From Chara braunii (lineage: Eukaryota > Streptophyta > Charophyceae > Charales > Characeae): DNA of 29,632 bases. A program made the translations under genes and the position numbers. Shown one piece after another: positions 1-10,252 of the stretch. The notes beneath the pieces were generated by a model, which was given only the letters and a program-made list of their open reading frames with translations, did not search any database and had not been told where the DNA came from. Location: assembly GCA_003427395.1 (NCBI GenBank), contig BFEA01000137.1, forward strand, positions 280,580-310,211. The letters run 5' to 3'. How positions within the stretch are numbered: the first letter of the stretch is position 1; every line of letters starts with the position of its first letter.

Positions 1-42
<42 letters not shown>
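1..42. repeat. (AG)21 microsatellite
   Basis: Uninterrupted AG dinucleotide repeat at the window edge. It probably extends beyond the window. No gene is associated with it. Confidence 0.95.
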
Positions 43-46
<4 letters not shown>

Positions 47-72
47 TTACCAAAGAAACAGAGAGAAAGAGA

Positions 73-366
73 GGCTGAACCGCAAAAATAGAAAATGCGT
101 CAAATTGCTACTGCAATCTATTTCGCAGTTGAAATAATTTCTTAAAATTTATTTAGTATTTTCCTGGAAAGATCACAACAAAATGTCCGAGCACTCCAAT
201 TATCAGATTTTTCACGCTTCTGTTACTGAAAGATGGAGTACTACTTGTGTTGGCCCACACATGGCTGAGTGGCAAAAATGGAAAATGCACTGAATTGGCG
301 CGGCGATTATTTTGCGGTCATAGTGATTTTTAATAAGTTCTCTGATATTTTTCCAGGGAAGACCAC
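73..366. repeat. Diverged tandem/direct repeat pair R1
   Basis: Two copies, about 73-176 and 263-366, can be aligned by eye. Both begin GGCTGA, then read gcaaaaat.gaaaatgc, and both end with a tttcc.gg.aaga.cac block. The period is about 190 bases, and similarity is patchy but runs for about 100 bases. No protein is recognised. The surrounding sequence up to the gypsy fragment at 1010 has no other assignment. Confidence 0.5.
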
Positions 367-505
367 GGCCTACTATTTTCAGATTATTCTGTGAATTCTT
401 CTGAGCACAAAAAAATGCCAAAATTGCCTCTTGCAAAGTTCACTCGTGGTATGGGAGTCGCACGACGCATCCCCCTCTTCATTGGATGACCCATCCCAAC
501 TTCCT

Positions 506-991
506 ACGGGGTCCAAACAACCGACCGGTCGTCCATTTTCTCCAAAGGCACCGGTTCTAGAAGACATTCCTATCGGTTCTTTGCAAAAATCGTGAAGGAC
601 CAGTCTTTATATAACTTTCGCCCCTAAAAAACCCACCTATATGCTGGTCGTCTGCCGTAAAAAATCTGGCACCTTGACACAAATGCTCAAGCCCACCATA
701 CTGCTGCCGTACGGCTGCCAACAGCAGCCACACTGTCCACATCCATTTGTGCCGCCTTGGATACTCTTTTCCCCAGCCTCCATGTGGAACTCCCGACAAA
801 GTTTCCGCCTCGACGTTTTCCGCGCCTGGGACTAGCTACAATGCCTCGGCCTGGGGAAAAACAATTCATTACCCCTTCTAAGTTCATTTTGGGGTCTGCT
901 ACAAACTCACGACCGGTCTTTGGTTTCTTTAAAAGTACTGGCTCTAGAAGAGCTAGCTGTCAGTCCTCCGCAAAATCATGAAGGACCAGTC
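506..991. repeat. Diverged direct repeat pair R2
   Basis: Copies at about 506-605 and 890-991 share a ggggtc start, a gaccggtc block, a tctagaaga block and a strong aaggaccagtc end. Read in the plus direction, both copies can encode a similar TGSRR peptide, so they could descend from duplicated coding sequence. The reading frames are short and broken. The 285 bases between the copies hold nothing I recognise. Confidence 0.5.
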
Positions 992-1009
992 CCCTCAACT
1001 TTTACCTAG

Positions 1010-1989
1010 TTCATCGTTGTGTCCCTCGACGACATACTTATCTTTAGAAGAAAAATCGAGGAGCATGCTCAGCATCTAGAAACTGTACTTCCACTCCTTC
1101 GACATCACAAGTATAAGATTAACTTAGAGAAATGCGAGTTTGGTCGCACAAAAGTCTTGTACTTGGGTCCTGAGATATCCACGGATGGGATAAGACCCCA
1201 AGACGCCAAGGTGGCTAGCATTCGTGAAATAGCCACGACCTTAGTCTGTGACCGAGGTCAGATCTTTCTTAGCGATGACCAGCTACTACCGCAACTTTGT
1301 AAAGAACTATACTACGGTGGCCAGCCCTTCGACTGATCTGACTCGCCTTGACACACAATAAGAATGGACTGACAAGTGTGAAGCTGCTTTCAAGTGATTG
1401 AAGCATGCTGTCACCCATCATGAGGTTCTCATGGTTCCCGATCCAGAGAAGCCATTTGTTGTGACCACTGACGCAAGCCAATAATGCATTGGTGCAGTGC
1501 TGGCTCAACAGGAAGGGAAAAAGTTGAGGCTGATCGAGTACATGAGTAAAAAGGTGCCATCAAAGAAGTTGGCGAAGTCCACCTATGAAAGGGAAATCTA
1601 CGCCCTCAACAAAGCACTTGTCCATTGAGACACTATCTGTTGGGAAGGTTCTTCTATTTGAGGACTGACCATCAGCCACTCAAGTGGATCAACACACATC
1701 CTGTTCTCTCTTATGCGGGCACACGCTGGATTGAGGTCATAGACCAATATGGGCTGTCACGTAGCGCAGACTACCTAGGTGCGCTAATAACCGAGTTTGG
1801 CTTATCTGATGATGTAACTCGGTCGATGGTGGAAAGCTACAAGGAGGATCCTATCACGATGGACATCATACGCAAACTTGAGGCCCAAGACAAGGCCTTT
1901 GACGAGTTTGTGATGGTGGATGGGTTACTCTTCCTTGAGAAGTCAGGGTTTAAGAGGTTAGTAGTTCCATCTAGTGAGATTTTGCGCAG
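1010..1989 (+). pseudogene. Element A, 5' part: Ty3/gypsy RT end, RNase H and start of integrase
   Basis: Decayed pol of a gypsy retrotransposon. It opens inside reverse transcriptase at the catalytic box, which reads SLDDILIF where the family has YLDDILIF, followed by the usual KINLEKCEFG and YLGPEIS segments. RNase H follows with TTDASQ (about 1470), YEREIYAL and RTDHQPLKWI. The end, about 1770-1989, matches the RNase H/integrase linker (GLLFLEKSGFKRLVVPSSEI). Frameshifts occur near 1230 and 1740, and in-frame stops near 1396, 1483 and 1627. Homology starts abruptly at about 1010, so gag, protease and most of RT are missing. It is cut at 1989 by the 5' LTR of element B and resumes near 11690. 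Confidence 0.88.
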
Positions 1990-3307
1990 TGTAATGACCC
2001 GCCAAAACACAGACTGAGAACACTGTTGATTTCTGGGATTTGCTGCTGGAATGAATGCCTTGCTGAGATTCCCGCATTTTGCTGTGATTTCTAAGTCTGT
2101 GTGTGTGTGCATGCCTGCTGGTTTGTGTGCCTGTCTGAGTGTTTGTGGACTGAGTGTGTGTGTGACCCGCAAGGGTACTTGTTGGTTGAAAGGCCCCGCA
2201 GGGCCTGTACTTACCTGTGGCCATGACTTTGAGGGTTGCAGTGGGGAAAACACTCAAGTAGCGGGGGTAGGCCCGTGACACTTAGAGCAGTGGGGAAAAA
2301 CACTCAAGTAGCAGGTAGGCCGGTACCGCTCAAGTAGTGGTAGAAGTGTCGGGTACAAGAGGCCGAGCAGAAGAAGACAAAAAGTTGGCATTTTTAGAGG
2401 CCCAATAGCGGTAGGTTAGAGGTAGGCCGGTACCAGTCCAAGTAGCTTGAGTCTAGGGCCTGTCCGGACGATAGCAGAACCTGCAATGATGTTTCCCGCC
2501 GAAAGGGAGGAGGTACCGGTTGCTGGGAGGCCGCTTGGCCTAGGAAGTGACCGCGCAGAAGGCCAATAGGCCGCTATATCTTCTGGAGGAGCAAGTAGCT
2601 CCTCCTCATTTGCGGTATGCAAGGATTGGCAAGTCGAGCGTTGCCTGGAGGAGAAGAGCAGCTGGGCACTCAACCTGGCTATGGCGAGCAGCCCAGCTTG
2701 AGGAGGAAGAAGGGGGCGAAGGAGGAGAGTGGCAAGGTACCTACCTGGCTATGGTGGACACCATCTTCATCACCTCGTTGGGCGCTGCATCTGGAAGCCC
2801 CCATTTGGGGTACCAAGGAAGCTCGAGGCAGAGTCAGGCATGGCGGCTTAGTCAACAAAGACATAGTTGCTTTGGGTTGTCCTTTGGACAAGAATGCAAC
2901 GACATAGCTGCTTTGCGTTGTCCTTTGCACAGGAGGGCAAAGCCCTCAGTAGTCCACCATAGCCTAGGCATGTGAGAGGTGGAGGAAGGGGGAAGCCATA
3001 GCTATGGTGGACGTGTTGTTGTGTCAGCAGTAAGAGGGAACTTCGGATATTGATTCTGGTTCATCCACTCATTGTTATTATTATTATTGGAAGAAGAATA
3101 AGATTGGCGAAGTGAAGGAGGAGGAGGAAGGTGGAGAGAGAAGGGGGATTTGTCATTGGTCTTGCTAGTGTACATCTTCTTCTTCTTCTTCTTCTCTCTC
3201 TCTTCTTTGGTCTTTATCCATTTGCAAGTACTTTCATTTCTTTCGCAATTGGGTGGCATTGTCTTTCATTGTGAATTTGCACTTTGGGAATGACCAGGAT
3301 CGTAACA
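1990..3307 (+). repeat. 5' LTR of element B
   Basis: Starts TGTAATGACC and ends ATCGTAACA, with canonical TG...CA ends, and matches 10253-11671 along its length. It contains a TG-rich stretch (about 2098-2165), several AG/GAGG-rich blocks and a CTT run near 3177-3196. Small reading frames inside it are not genes. I cannot place the promoter or the R region with confidence. Confidence 0.92.
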
Positions 3308-3309
3308 AT

Positions 3310-3321
3310 TGGTATCGGAGC
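3310..3321 (+). other. Primer-binding site of element B
   Basis: TGGTATCGGAGC, 2 bases downstream of the LTR. It differs by one base from TGGTATCAGAGC, the complement of the 3' end of plant initiator tRNA-Met. The same variant occurs at 22416 and, inverted, at 15230, which supports a real tRNA match. Confidence 0.88.
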
Positions 3322-4583
3322 GGACTTACCTGCTGGCGAGAGGTGTTAGTCACCCTAAACCTAATTTCGAATGAGGTTAGGCTGACCTAATATCGGATTA
3401 GGGTTGGGAGTTAGGGTTAAGAGGGGCAGTGAGGTATGTGGATGCTGCCCCCACCTGGTTAGGTAATGTAGGGTCGACATCAGACCTGACCAGGTTGCTT
3501 GTGTGATTGAATGGGGTGGCGAAACACAAAGGAGGCTGATTGGAGTAAGCGATAGTGAGTAGAGAGTGAGAGAGAGACTTGATCGGAGGCTGCCATATCT
3601 GCATCGAAGAGCTGCAAGTTGCTGCTTTGGTCTTCAAACATCGACGGAGTATCCGACGTTGTAATAGGGGTGTAGGGAGGCCCTCTTAGTCATGCTAGGA
3701 CACTTCGTGTAGTGGTAGCTAGGGGTCAAGAGAACCTATGAGAGAGGGGGGTGAGTCGTTATCCATCTTTGGAGGCCAGACCTCACAGGTAAGTGCCGTG
3801 TGACCTGGGTATGCCCGTGGGAGGTTGTTTGGTGCTTCATGGCCTGTTGGGGTGTGCTGGGCTCTCTTCTTCTTCTCTGCGGTCTTGGTTGTGTGTGTGA
3901 GCATGTGAATTGCTTTCTCACCTGATGGATGGATGGATGATGTATCTTGTTCTCAATGACCAATTTTTCTATAGTGCATTGTCTATTCATTTTTGAACAA
4001 CTGTAGGGGTAGGTTCGTGCTGAAAATTGTCTTTTCCTTTTCAGTACGGTAGAGGCAGTTTGGGACTGACTTGGTACACCTATCTCGTTGGTCCTGGTCG
4101 ACGACCTACTTGGGACCCTTTCGGGACTCAGTGGGACCAGGCCCAATGGGACAGGAACTTTAGGACCCAAATCTGTTGTTGCCAGTGCATCTCTTTGCTG
4201 TGCTGAATTTGGGGGACATCCGGCTAGTAAGAACATCCCTTTCAAGGGGATCTTGACTGGTCTTACTGCTTGTTCTCACACGCTGCCCCACGTTTGGCTC
4301 GGCGACCGTCTTCACCCCTCGAAATCTCCATTGGTGCAGTTAGTTTTCTTCGGTTGACTTATTTGTGGTACATGTTCCTTGTCACGTTAGACAAGAGGGG
4401 ATCTCCAACTAATTTTATCGGGCCCGTTCGTTATGTTAGTCCTCTCTTTCATTTGTTTTTATTTATTCATTTTATTCTGCTGCGTGAATGCCATTTTCTA
4501 AGTCCAAATGACTTGCCGCTCCGACTAGGAGTTCTACCTTCTGCTCTTTATGATTTATTGTTTTTCTTTTATCTGAACTATCT
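3322..4583 (+). other. Untranslated leader of element B, no gene seen
   Basis: About 1.26 kb between the PBS and the first gag codons. It contains two degenerate telomere-like TTAGGGTT words near 3402-3416 and a GGAT tetranucleotide run near 3924. No conserved protein is visible in any frame. Long leaders are common in large plant gypsy elements. Confidence 0.6.
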
Positions 4584-6079
4584 ATGTCCAGTATTGAGAC
4601 GAGTGCGCAGAAAGCGAAAAGAGAGATAAGGGAGAGAGAAGGTATTCTTTTTGAGAGTGTGAGGAGGGTTAAGAGGAGTGTTCGTCCAAACGCGAGCAAA
4701 GAGCGGACCCGTCTTGAGAGATCTACTGACACCCCATCTCATCCGCATAATGGAAGGTCATGCTGGACGCAGCGGCCGAGAGCGAAAAACCGTTCTTTCA
4801 GAAACTCTATGAGGACGCAATACACAGCGAGAGGGAGGCAGAGGCAGCAGCCAAAGCCACAAGTATTGCTACACAAGTGACCCTCCTCGAGGCTCCGGAA
4901 TCTAGTGATGCCCGGTTCCAAGAGAAGCTAACTGCTGCTATAGCAGCCTTGGTTCAACTGCGGACCTTGGAAGACCTTGAGTCCCGTGTGACAACTCTAG
5001 AGCAACGGAACCAAGAGCCGCAGGCTCAGATCATCAACCTCAAATAAGCCCAACTGGCTGCCCCTCGTCCTCCTAATCCTCGTCCCGCTGCAGTCCTAGT
5101 TTCTCACCCTAACATAGTCCACATGCAGAGAGCAAGTGAAACTGTGATGAGGGCAGGAACTGGTGCCAGCTCCTCAAGCGGCAACTTCGACAGTTCTGCA
5201 CTGGTCCCAGTCCCAAATGCACAAACATTAGCCCAAAACGCCGCAGTTCTTACTGGCGTACAATACAACGGTCCCATGGTGGACAAGAGGGCAGCCACAC
5301 TGCTGTCCAAGTACGACGGGAAGGGGGATATCACCTCTTGGATCAGCTCCATGTGCTCATACTTCGAGGTACTGCGAACACCTTAGGAAGACCGAAGCAT
5401 AATCATGGGCACAAATACGGAACCCGCCGTACGGAGTTTCATAGAACTCCAAGCTGTTATTGTAGGTTATGAGAGAATTGACCTGACTCAGTGGATGAAA
5501 GTAACCCCTGTACGAACTCTTGAGGACCTCCTCATCGCGCAGTATCAAGATAAGCATGCTGCGCTCAAGGCAAGGCTAAAGCTTGAGACCCTCAAGGGCC
5601 AAAAGTGAAGGACTTCCATGCAGGCTTTGGAGCAGCACTTGACTGGTCTGTTCACCACTTCAAACCTTGGATGGACTGACGTGTCTTGCATGGATGTAGT
5701 AATGGGAGTAGCCCCTGAAAACTATGTCTCCCGGCTAGGACTCAAGGACCATACGACCTGGCGTGAGCTACTGACGGATCTAGTCAACCTAGAAGCCAAA
5801 GACCTCGCCAGGCGTGCGAAGACACCCGCCCCAGGTAAAACTTGACGACGCAAGCGGTACGAAAGAAGCAACCAGCTTGCCCTACATGAGCATCGGGAGG
5901 CTGAGGATCAGTCCTACACGGATGATCTGTCTTTAGATGACGATCTAGAACCAGACTCCGATATGGGCTGTTCTACATCAACCCTTGAGTCTGACATCAA
6001 GAAGAAGAAAAATGGAATGCCTTCGAAAAGACTGCTTCAAGCAAGGGGCCTAACCGTGGTTAGGGTAGGGGAACTATAG
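4584..6079 (+). pseudogene. Element B gag remnant
   Basis: Gag-like structural polyprotein, broken. An N-terminal piece starts at ATG 4584 in one frame. After a frameshift near 4750 the reading continues in a second frame to about 6079. That frame holds an acidic, coiled-coil-like stretch (4760-5045, EREAEAAAKATS and LEDLESRVTTLEQRN), then a capsid-like part (AATLLSKYDGKGDITSWI near 5295, and 5405-5840). In-frame stops sit at 5045 (TAA), 5384 (TAG), 5606 (TGA) and 5843 (TGA). Each is one C-to-T step from CAA, CAG or CGA. The assignment rests on position and general Gag character rather than a diagnostic motif. Confidence 0.7.
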
Positions 6080-6094
6080 CACACCTCCCCAAGA

Positions 6095-6916
6095 ATGCAC
6101 AGATCCCTGAGAAACCAGAGGATGCTTCCACCAAGCCTTGGGAAACCCTCCACATTAGTCAAAAGGAATGGGAGAGAAGATCCAAACTATGCGTGTGCTT
6201 GCATTGTAAAAACTTGGGGATGGTGTGCAGGAATGTTATCGTCTGTAGGGAAACAGGCAAAGGGCATAAAAGAGTTATCAACACTCTCTATAACAAGGGA
6301 AGTTGAGCAGTCAGCTGCAGGTCTCTCCCAGGAACCTGAATCTGATCAACAACCTGCTCTTGAAACCCAGACTGATGTTGAATCCAAGGTTGCCGCAGTC
6401 CAAGTATTTTACACTGAGCCTTGGGAGGAGATTAAGGAAGTCAACTTCCACTCTCACCTGGAACATTGGCTGCAGCTCAAGCAGCAACATTGTGTTCAAG
6501 GGAATGTGGAACTGATCTTCCTTAAGCTGCTCATTAACCGTCGATACATCCACGTGTTGATTGATAATGGCTCAACGACTAATTTCTTTTCTCCTAATGG
6601 GATCCGTAAGGCGGGCCTGGGAATGAAGCAAGTGGAATTGCAGAACCCTTGTCAGACCCAGGTAGGCAACCAAGAGGTTGTCACCTCAACACATGTTGTC
6701 AAAGGTGTGTGCGTCACCTTTGACAAGGATCGCACTGTCACAAATGAGCTAAACTTCTACATCCTGGACAAGTGTCCTTTCGACGCAGTCATTGGCTTGG
6801 GCTGGTTAAAGGCTCATTGTCTAAGGACCACGTGGGCAGATACTCAGTTCGTGGTGCGTGATGCAAAGGGGAACGAGTGTACCGTTATATTGACGAGACG
6901 CGCGAGTCCCCAGTGA
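6095..6916 (+). pseudogene. Element B aspartic protease region
   Basis: Retropepsin-type protease, which would process the Gag-Pol polyprotein. The open frame runs for 273 codons but its start is not a natural one, because the zinc knuckle lies inside it in another frame. The catalytic box is VLIDNGSTTNFFS (Asp codon at 6563), where most relatives have DSG or DTG. The second hallmark, AVIGLGWL, is near 6790. The family sequence then continues in another frame from about 6880 (SPVTLLSANKF), so there is a frameshift at the C-terminal end of the domain. Confidence 0.82.
6196..6236 (+). other. Decayed CCHC zinc knuckle, element B
   Basis: Reads CLHCKNLG, then, after a one-base deletion, DGVQEC. 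With the frame corrected the spacing is Cys-x2-Cys-x4-Asp-x4-Cys, so the usual histidine is replaced by aspartate (CAT to GAT). The zinc knuckle marks the end of Gag, where nucleic acid is bound. Confidence 0.6.
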
Positions 6917-7149
6917 CTCTTTTGAGTGCAAACAAATTCTGCAAATCGGTACGCAGGCGCAAGGAAGCTAAGCATGTGCATGTAGCCCTTGTGAAGCCCC
7001 TCCATGTGCCTTCTACTTTTGCTGCATTTTCTACCTCGGAAAATAATTCTACTTCTACTATCTCTACATCTGTTCCATCTACTTCTACTGTAAAGAATCA
7101 GTCTACTTCTGATCCAAGTACTTCGAATTCGGTTGTAATTACTATAAAT

Positions 7150-8023
7150 TCTCAACCTGATTTTCTCTCTCCTGATGAGGATGATCCTCCACCGGAAGTC
7201 CCAACAAACATTCGTCGTCTATTAGATCGATGTCCTGAAGTTCTGGCTGAACCTCCTGGAGTTTCCGCGCGTCCGGTCAAACACAAGATCGAGATAATAA
7301 AAGGGAGTGTTCCTCCAAAGGCCTGCGTCTACCGTATAGGACAAGGCGAGTTGGATGAGTTGAGGAGACAAATTGACGATATGATTGAGACAAGGCGAGT
7401 TGGAAGAGTTGAGGAGACAAATTGACGATATGATTGATCGTGGATGGATTATGCCTAGTGAGTCCGAGTTCGGTGCACCTGTTCTGTGTGTGTCAAAGGA
7501 AAGAGGCAAACTCTGGATGTGTATCTACTATCGTGGCCTAAATCAGATCACCAAAAAGAATGCTTATCCTTTTCCTCACATAGATGATCTGCTAGATGTG
7601 GCAGGTGGGTGCAAGGTGTTTTCCAAGATTGACCTCAAGTCTAGCTACCACCAGAATGAAGTTGATCCGAACGACCATCACAAAACTGCATTCACAACAC
7701 GCGATGGGCTGTACGAATTCATTGTTAGGCCCTTCGGTCTTACGAATGCACCAACCACATTTCAGTGGCTCATGGATAAGGTTCTCCGCCATCAGCTCAA
7801 CAGGTTTGTAGTTATTTACCTTGACGACATCCTGATTTTCAACAAGTCCATGGAAGAGCACGTCAAGCACCTTGAGGAGGTTTTGCAGGTCCTCAACAAA
7901 GCACAACTGCACCTAAACTTAGAGGAATCTAAGTTCGGAAGGAACAACGTCATCTATCTTGGGCACCGGTTGTCTACAAATGGCCTTGAGCCGGAGGCAA
8001 CCAAGGTTGAGGTCATACGAAAG
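7150..8023 (+). pseudogene. Element B reverse transcriptase
   Basis: The linker and RT start at about 7150 in one frame (HKIEIIKGSVPPKACVYR), then switch frame across a 49-base tandem duplication (7341-7389 and 7390-7438). From 7385 the palm and fingers read cleanly: GWIMPSESEFGAPVL, YYRGLNQIT, FSKIDLKSSYHQ, RPFGLTNAPTTFQ and the catalytic IYLDDILIF (7811-7837). VIYLGHRLS follows. The frame closes at a TGA at 8024-8026 where relatives have Trp (RKWPQP), consistent with TGG to TGA. Confidence 0.92.
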
Positions 8024-8026
8024 TGA

Positions 8027-8640
8027 CCTCAACCGGCGAACGTACGCGAACTGCGTTCTTTTCTTGGTTTGGCCTCGTATTACCGGAAGTTTATGCCCAA
8101 ATTTTCTTTCATTACTCACCCACTCTCGAGACTAATAAGCAAAAATGTTGCTTATGCGTGGTGTGAGAAATGCGAGACTGCATTCCAAGCCTTGAAAAAG
8201 GCTTTGGTAACTCATCATGTGCTCCGCATTGCGGATCCCAACCTCACGTTCGTAGTCACTACGGACGCGAGCCAGTATAAGATTGGTGCAGTGCTGCAAC
8301 AAGATGATGGCAATGACCTGCATCCGCTCGAATATTACAGCAAACGCATGCCCAACCACAAGGTAGCTACCTCCACATACATGCATGAGCTCTATGCCTT
8401 GCGAGAAACACTCACGCATTGGAAGCACTACCTCTCGGGTCGCCACTTCAAGATCTACTCAGATCATCTGACCTTGCAGTGGATCAAAATGCAAACTAAT
8501 CTTTCCCCGACATTGACCCGCTGGCTGCATGACATTAATGTCTATAATTTTGAGCTGAAACATAAGAAAGGTTGTTATAACCGTGTTGCTGATGCTTTGT
8601 CGCGCCATCCTGAGTTTTTGACTTGCCTTGTGAGCTCGTA
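8027..8640 (+). pseudogene. Element B RNase H domain
   Basis: Continues in the same frame as the RT after its stop. It opens with the connection segment SFLGLASYYRKFMPKFS, then the RNase H residues: Asp in VTTDASQYKIGAVL (about 8260), Glu in YMHELYALRE (about 8385), Asp in IYSDHLTLQWI and Asp in VADALSR (about 8590). All four acidic positions are present, so the domain itself looks undamaged. It would degrade the RNA strand of the RNA-DNA hybrid. It belongs to the same open frame, 8069-8941, as the start of integrase. Confidence 0.9.
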
Positions 8641-9660
8641 TGACCTTCGAAAGAAACTGAAGGAGGATCTAGTCAAACAAACCGCCAAGGATCCGGACGT
8701 TAGTCCCATCCTTCAGCAGCGCAAGGCTGACCCTAGCAGTCAACCTGATTCTCACGAGTGCGAGGGTCTTGTAGTCCACCGGTATGGGAAGTTTGGTCGT
8801 CTGTGTGTACCCAACCATGCGCCTCTCCGAACTCATTTCTTGGATTTGGCACATGGTCGGAGTGGACAGTTCGGCTTTGAGAAAACTTATGAAAGTCTTT
8901 TGCAACAGTTTGATTGGCTGGGAATGAAGGGATCCGCTTAGAAATTTATTGCTGAATGTCAAGTCTGTCAAAGAACCAAGGTCCGTAGGCATAAGCCTTA
9001 TAGCCTGCTGAAACCCCTCCCCATTCCTGATGGACCCGGTGAGTCGGTCTCTATCAATTTCACGGAGATGGGGAAGGTGAGCGAGTGAGGACATTCACAA
9101 GTTATGGTCATCGTGGATTGTTTTTCCAAAATTTTGAATCTGATTCCTTTACCTTCTCATGCACCAATTGAGCTTGTGATCGAAGAATTTGACCAGCAAT
9201 ACATTCTACAATATGGACCCCCGAAAACTCTTGTGAGTGATCAGGACACGAGGTTCATTAGTGCTGATTGGAAGGACTTCACTTCTCAGATCTACGACAT
9301 TAAACTCAACAAGACTTTTGGTCGACACCCTGAAACCAATGGATTGGCCGAGGAAATCAACCAGACTGTCATTCAACTACTTCGCGCGTTAATTGTTCCA
9401 GATCAGAACACGTGGGACAAGGAGTTACACAAAGTGAAGGGGTTGTACAAAAACTCCATTCAATCTGCAACTGGCGTGACACCGAATCAGCTCCAATATG
9501 GTTGGCAGTTGCGCAATCCTCTCTCCTATCTGTTCCCCGAACGGTCCCCTGGTCTGACGCCCTGGCATGCCTGGCTACAATGCCAAGTATGCGCGCTTGC
9601 TCAAAGCTGCTATCGCAACGATGAACAAGCGTCGGCATGCCATGATCAAGCATGCTAACA
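8641..9660 (+). pseudogene. Element B integrase, catalytic Asp changed
   Basis: The N-terminal zinc-binding region reads AHGRSGQFGFEKT and then CQVCQRTK, so the second histidine is Gln. An in-frame TAG lies at 8939-8941 and a TGA at 9086-9088. The core starts with SVSINF, where elements A and C have SVSMDF and SVSIDF, so the first catalytic Asp is Asn (codon AAT at 9056-9058). The second Asp is in VSDQDTRF and the Glu in HPETNGLAEE. By my count 36 residues separate them, one more than in element A. A frameshift near 9560 ends the frame. Confidence 0.9.
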
Positions 9661-10211
9661 AGTCGCGCAAAGAAGGAAACTTCGAAGTAGGAAGTTATGT
9701 CTGGGTCAAAATGTTTGAATTTTCTGACGAAGAGGGCGTATCACAGAAGCTTCTTCCACTGTACTATGACCCTTGGCAAGTTCTAAAGGTGGTTGGGGAT
9801 GATTTTGGTCCTTCGTATGTGATTGACATGCCTCCTCATCTGCGCACGTATCCGGTCTTTCATGCGTCCAAACTGTTTCCACACATCGATGATGACACTT
9901 TTCCCTTCCGAGATCCTATGATACCTCATCCTATCAACGGTGGCCACAAAATAGACAAAATTGTTTCCCATGAAGGAAGAGGGAGGAACAAACATTATTA
10001 AGGTCACTTCCTTTATCACCCGTTGAACGAGTTCTACTGGATCGACCGAAAAAAGCTGCTAAAGAATGCTCCCCGTGTTGTTAACACTTATGAACGACGG
10101 ATCGTCGATGGCCAGACTGCTAAGTTTTCTGTAGCACTCACTCCTCATGGTTATATTGAAACTCTCTTTCTGATCTACGCCAACGACGCATTTTGTGCTG
10201 ACTCTGAATGA
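9567..10211 (+). pseudogene. Element B integrase C-terminus and chromodomain-like tail
   Basis: After the frameshift the integrase C-terminal module is clear: YVWVKMFEFSDEEG, KLLPLYYDPWQVLKVVG (GPY/F-type) and HLRTYPVFHASKL. A tail corresponding to the chromo-like ends of A and C follows (KIDKIVSHEGRG, stop at about 10001, then NEFYWIDRKKLLKNAPRVV in another frame to 10211). Chromodomains in this group are thought to guide insertion into heterochromatin. This one is split by a stop and a frame change. Confidence 0.82.
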
Positions 10212-10239
10212 GTTACTCGCTCGAAGGGACCTCGTTCTT

Positions 10240-10252
10240 GAGAGGGGGGTAG
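10240..10252 (+). other. Polypurine tract of element B
   Basis: GAGAGGGGGGTAG immediately upstream of the 3' LTR, the usual position of the plus-strand primer. Confidence 0.8.

Noticed and set aside
1806-1830. Other CTGATGA words as hammerhead cores (also near 20082, 22795, 24958)
   Set aside because: None has a GAA box at the right distance or pairing stems; they lie in coding remnants or leaders.
2051-2281. Cys/Val-rich or His/Thr-rich short frames in the B LTRs (also 10059-10574)
   Set aside because: Produced by the TG/CA-rich tract in the LTR and present in both LTRs; not proteins.
3340-3420. Telomere-like words CCCTAAACC and TTAGGGTT
   Set aside because: Only isolated, degenerate copies in both orientations inside the B leader; no tandem array.
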